The translations under genes and the position numbers were made by a program. 64,000 bases of DNA from Rufibacter glacialis. Lineage in GTDB: Bacteria; Bacteroidota; Bacteroidia; Cytophagales; Hymenobacteraceae. The notes under the pieces are model-generated. The model was not told where the DNA came from. It saw only the letters and a list, made by a program, of their open reading frames with translations, and did no database searches. Shown here piece after piece: positions 62,772-64,000 of this stretch; position 1 is the stretch's first letter; the number at the start of each line of letters is the position of its first letter. The stretch is taken from positions 682,001 through 746,000 of the forward strand of contig NZ_VKKZ01000020.1 of the NCBI RefSeq assembly GCF_008271745.1, in the 5' to 3' direction.

Positions 62772-63278
62772 ATGAAACTCCCTATACTTGATAAAAAAAG
62801 GAAGGCCTTGAATAGAGCAATAAATGTCTCTGTTTTTAGCTTAACGTTTCTATGGCTTATCATCTTCATCTTGGCCTTATTTACTAATGAATTTACGACC
62901 AAAGCAATAGCATACCTTATGATTATCAGCGGATTACCTCTACTTACAGGATTGTTAAGCTTAGCAGGGTTAGCGATATATAGGAAGAAGCTTATCGAGT
63001 TTAACAGAAATGGCGAAATTTGCCTTACGCTTAATATAAGTGAGGAGGACTATAAGCTCAATAAGTTGCTAAATATGGAATATTCGGAAAACTTCATAAC
63101 TGTACCTGAGCTTGGTGCAGAGTATGAAATCTCATCAGGAGAAGCTAAAATGCTTTTATCGCAAATGGAGAGAGAGAAATGGCAGATAAGGTTCCAAAAA
63201 AGAAAAACAAGAGCACTCACACAATCTCCCAAAGAAGTATTGGACTCAGCAATGGGAATGCTTTGGGCGGCTTCTTAG
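62772..63278 (+). CDS. Hypothetical membrane protein with C-terminal helical domain
   Basis: 168 aa. Two membrane helices (about 20-42 and 48-68) then a soluble domain with TVPELGAEYEISSGEAKMLLSQMEREKW, which could be a small winged-helix-like domain; this is by eye only. It starts 3 nt after the upstream gene, so the two are likely one transcription unit. Function unknown. Confidence 0.65.
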   Translation: MKLPILDKKRKALNRAINVSVFSLTFLWLIIFILALFTNEFTTKAIAYLMIISGLPLLTGLLSLAGLAIYRKKLIEFNRNGEICLTLNISEEDYKLNKLLNMEYSENFITVPELGAEYEISSGEAKMLLSQMEREKWQIRFQKRKTRALTQSPKEVLDSAMGMLWAAS

Positions 63279-63292
63279 ACAAAAAAGCAATG

Positions 63293-63356
63293 GCTAACCC
63301 AGCACAAAAGTTAAGCTTCAGCTGCGCCTCTCTCACCTTTTGTACAAGCCGTTAGC
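63293..63356 (+). other. attC-like palindromic site 3
   Basis: GCTAAC (63293-63298) pairs with GTTAGC (63351-63356), and ACAAAAG (63304-63310) pairs with CTTTTGT (63337-63343); the 64-bp size and the two-box plan are those of integron attC sites. It starts 15 nt after the membrane-protein gene and ends 13 nt before the next ATG. Confidence 0.55.
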
Positions 63357-63369
63357 GCAAATAACAACA

Positions 63370-63978
63370 ATGAAAAGTTTAATATTGGCATTCCTCATTT
63401 GCTTGCCTTTTTACAGTTTATTTGCTCAGAAGACTGAAAAGGTTTTTTACAATTCTAGCTTAGATGCCTGGGGATTATTGGGAAGCACTGAAACGCTATT
63501 GATACCAGATGATTCTGTTTACCTTCTCTACCGAATTAGTTATGGAAAGTTATCAGGGGGAAGTATTGACACTCTTTGTTTTAAGGATGGAGTGTATGAA
63601 GGTGAAAAATGGAGGATAACCTTTAATAAAAAGAGGATGGTGTTGAACCACCTTGGTGAATTTAGCTGGAGCAAGAAACTGAGATTTAAGGAATTTGAAA
63701 GATGCGATTCCTTCATCAATAGGAGACAGAATTATTTCTATGCCAGATTGCTATATTATGAATTGAAGGAGACTACTCAAAAATTACTGAAAGAGCCCAA
63801 CGAACAGTGGTCAAACAGACCAAGGCACAATTCAGAGATTGTCCCCCAAAAGGACTCTGAAACTCATTTGAGAATCTATGGGGAGCAATGCCACAAGGAA
63901 TTCAAGCTTGTAGCCGATTCCATCCATAAAGAAAACATAGCCCTTCTAATGAAATTAGCCAAGAAGGAAAGGGAATGA
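63370..63978 (+). CDS. Hypothetical exported protein
   Basis: 202 aa from the ATG at 63370, chosen because it starts a clean signal peptide (MKSLILAFLICLPFYSLFA, then Q); the longer frame reaches into the attC-like site. The mature part has beta-type segments (LLIPDDSVYLLYRISYG) and a charged helical C-terminus. No family recognised. Probably periplasmic or surface. The window ends 22 nt after the stop. Confidence 0.7.
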   Translation: MKSLILAFLICLPFYSLFAQKTEKVFYNSSLDAWGLLGSTETLLIPDDSVYLLYRISYGKLSGGSIDTLCFKDGVYEGEKWRITFNKKRMVLNHLGEFSWSKKLRFKEFERCDSFINRRQNYFYARLLYYELKETTQKLLKEPNEQWSNRPRHNSEIVPQKDSETHLRIYGEQCHKEFKLVADSIHKENIALLMKLAKKERE

Positions 63979-64000
63979 GTAATTTAAGTTAACCCTATAG

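Overview
The window reads as a chromosomal segment of a Bacteroidota bacterium, most likely order Cytophagales, family Hymenobacteraceae (Rufibacter/Pontibacter-like). The support is a type IX secretion sorting domain, promoters with TAnnTTTG -7 boxes, few Shine-Dalgarno sequences, CzcA-type efflux genes, and a housekeeping backbone of moderate-to-high GC interrupted by clearly AT-rich islands. The genus is an inference.

Backbone, about 0.2-27.8 kb. A minus-strand cluster carries a three-PASTA membrane protein, a tandem double D-Ala-D-Ala ligase, a T9SS cargo protein and a rhodanese. Then come an outer-membrane-like protein, pgk, recQ, an unrecognised conserved protein, comEC with a GNAT acetyltransferase, phoH, a SAM hydroxide adenosyltransferase, and a small ABM-domain protein behind a heptanucleotide repeat array. 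A heavy-metal efflux operon (TolC / adaptor / CzcA-like RND) follows, with a two-component system nearby and 11-bp-spaced direct repeats in its promoter, then hscB. Two copies of an 87-bp palindromic repeat lie between genes.

Island 1, about 27.77-49.30 kb, is inserted at the 3' end of tRNA-Leu(CAA). The 14-bp end of the tRNA recurs at 49.29 kb, and paired GGTGGCA arm-type sites lie just inside both ends. It holds a nuclease-methyltransferase, a replication/integration module (SF3 helicase, HTH excisionase-like protein, tyrosine recombinase) framed by clusters of GTCAAC/GGCAAC repeats, and a defence-like block. In that block an MBL-fold protein, a 1941-aa trypsin-STAND NTPase and three tandem paralogous ~81-aa proteins (the third broken) overlap in one operon. 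Beside it are a 700-aa protein of unknown function, an integrase remnant and a T4-Imm-like superinfection-immunity protein. These blocks are separated by integron attC-like palindromes.

Between islands lies tyrS (49.4-50.6 kb). It is preceded by what looks like a complete ribosome-mediated attenuator: a Bacteroidota promoter, a 35-codon leader ORF with adjacent Tyr codons, an antiterminator segment and an intrinsic terminator. This is the most complete regulatory device in the window and I regard it as the strongest candidate for something undescribed.

Island 2, about 51.1-61.97 kb, is a redox/detoxification cluster: three flavin-dependent LLM monooxygenases, a nitroreductase, Ohr, a medium-chain dehydrogenase, an F420-reductase-like protein, an NmrA-type SDR and a PRISE-type SDR. 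Two divergent promoters carry the same 35-bp dyad. One sits before an intact HxlR regulator and one before a truncated HxlR copy. The window ends with small membrane and secreted proteins (62.2-64.0 kb) that again carry attC-like sites.
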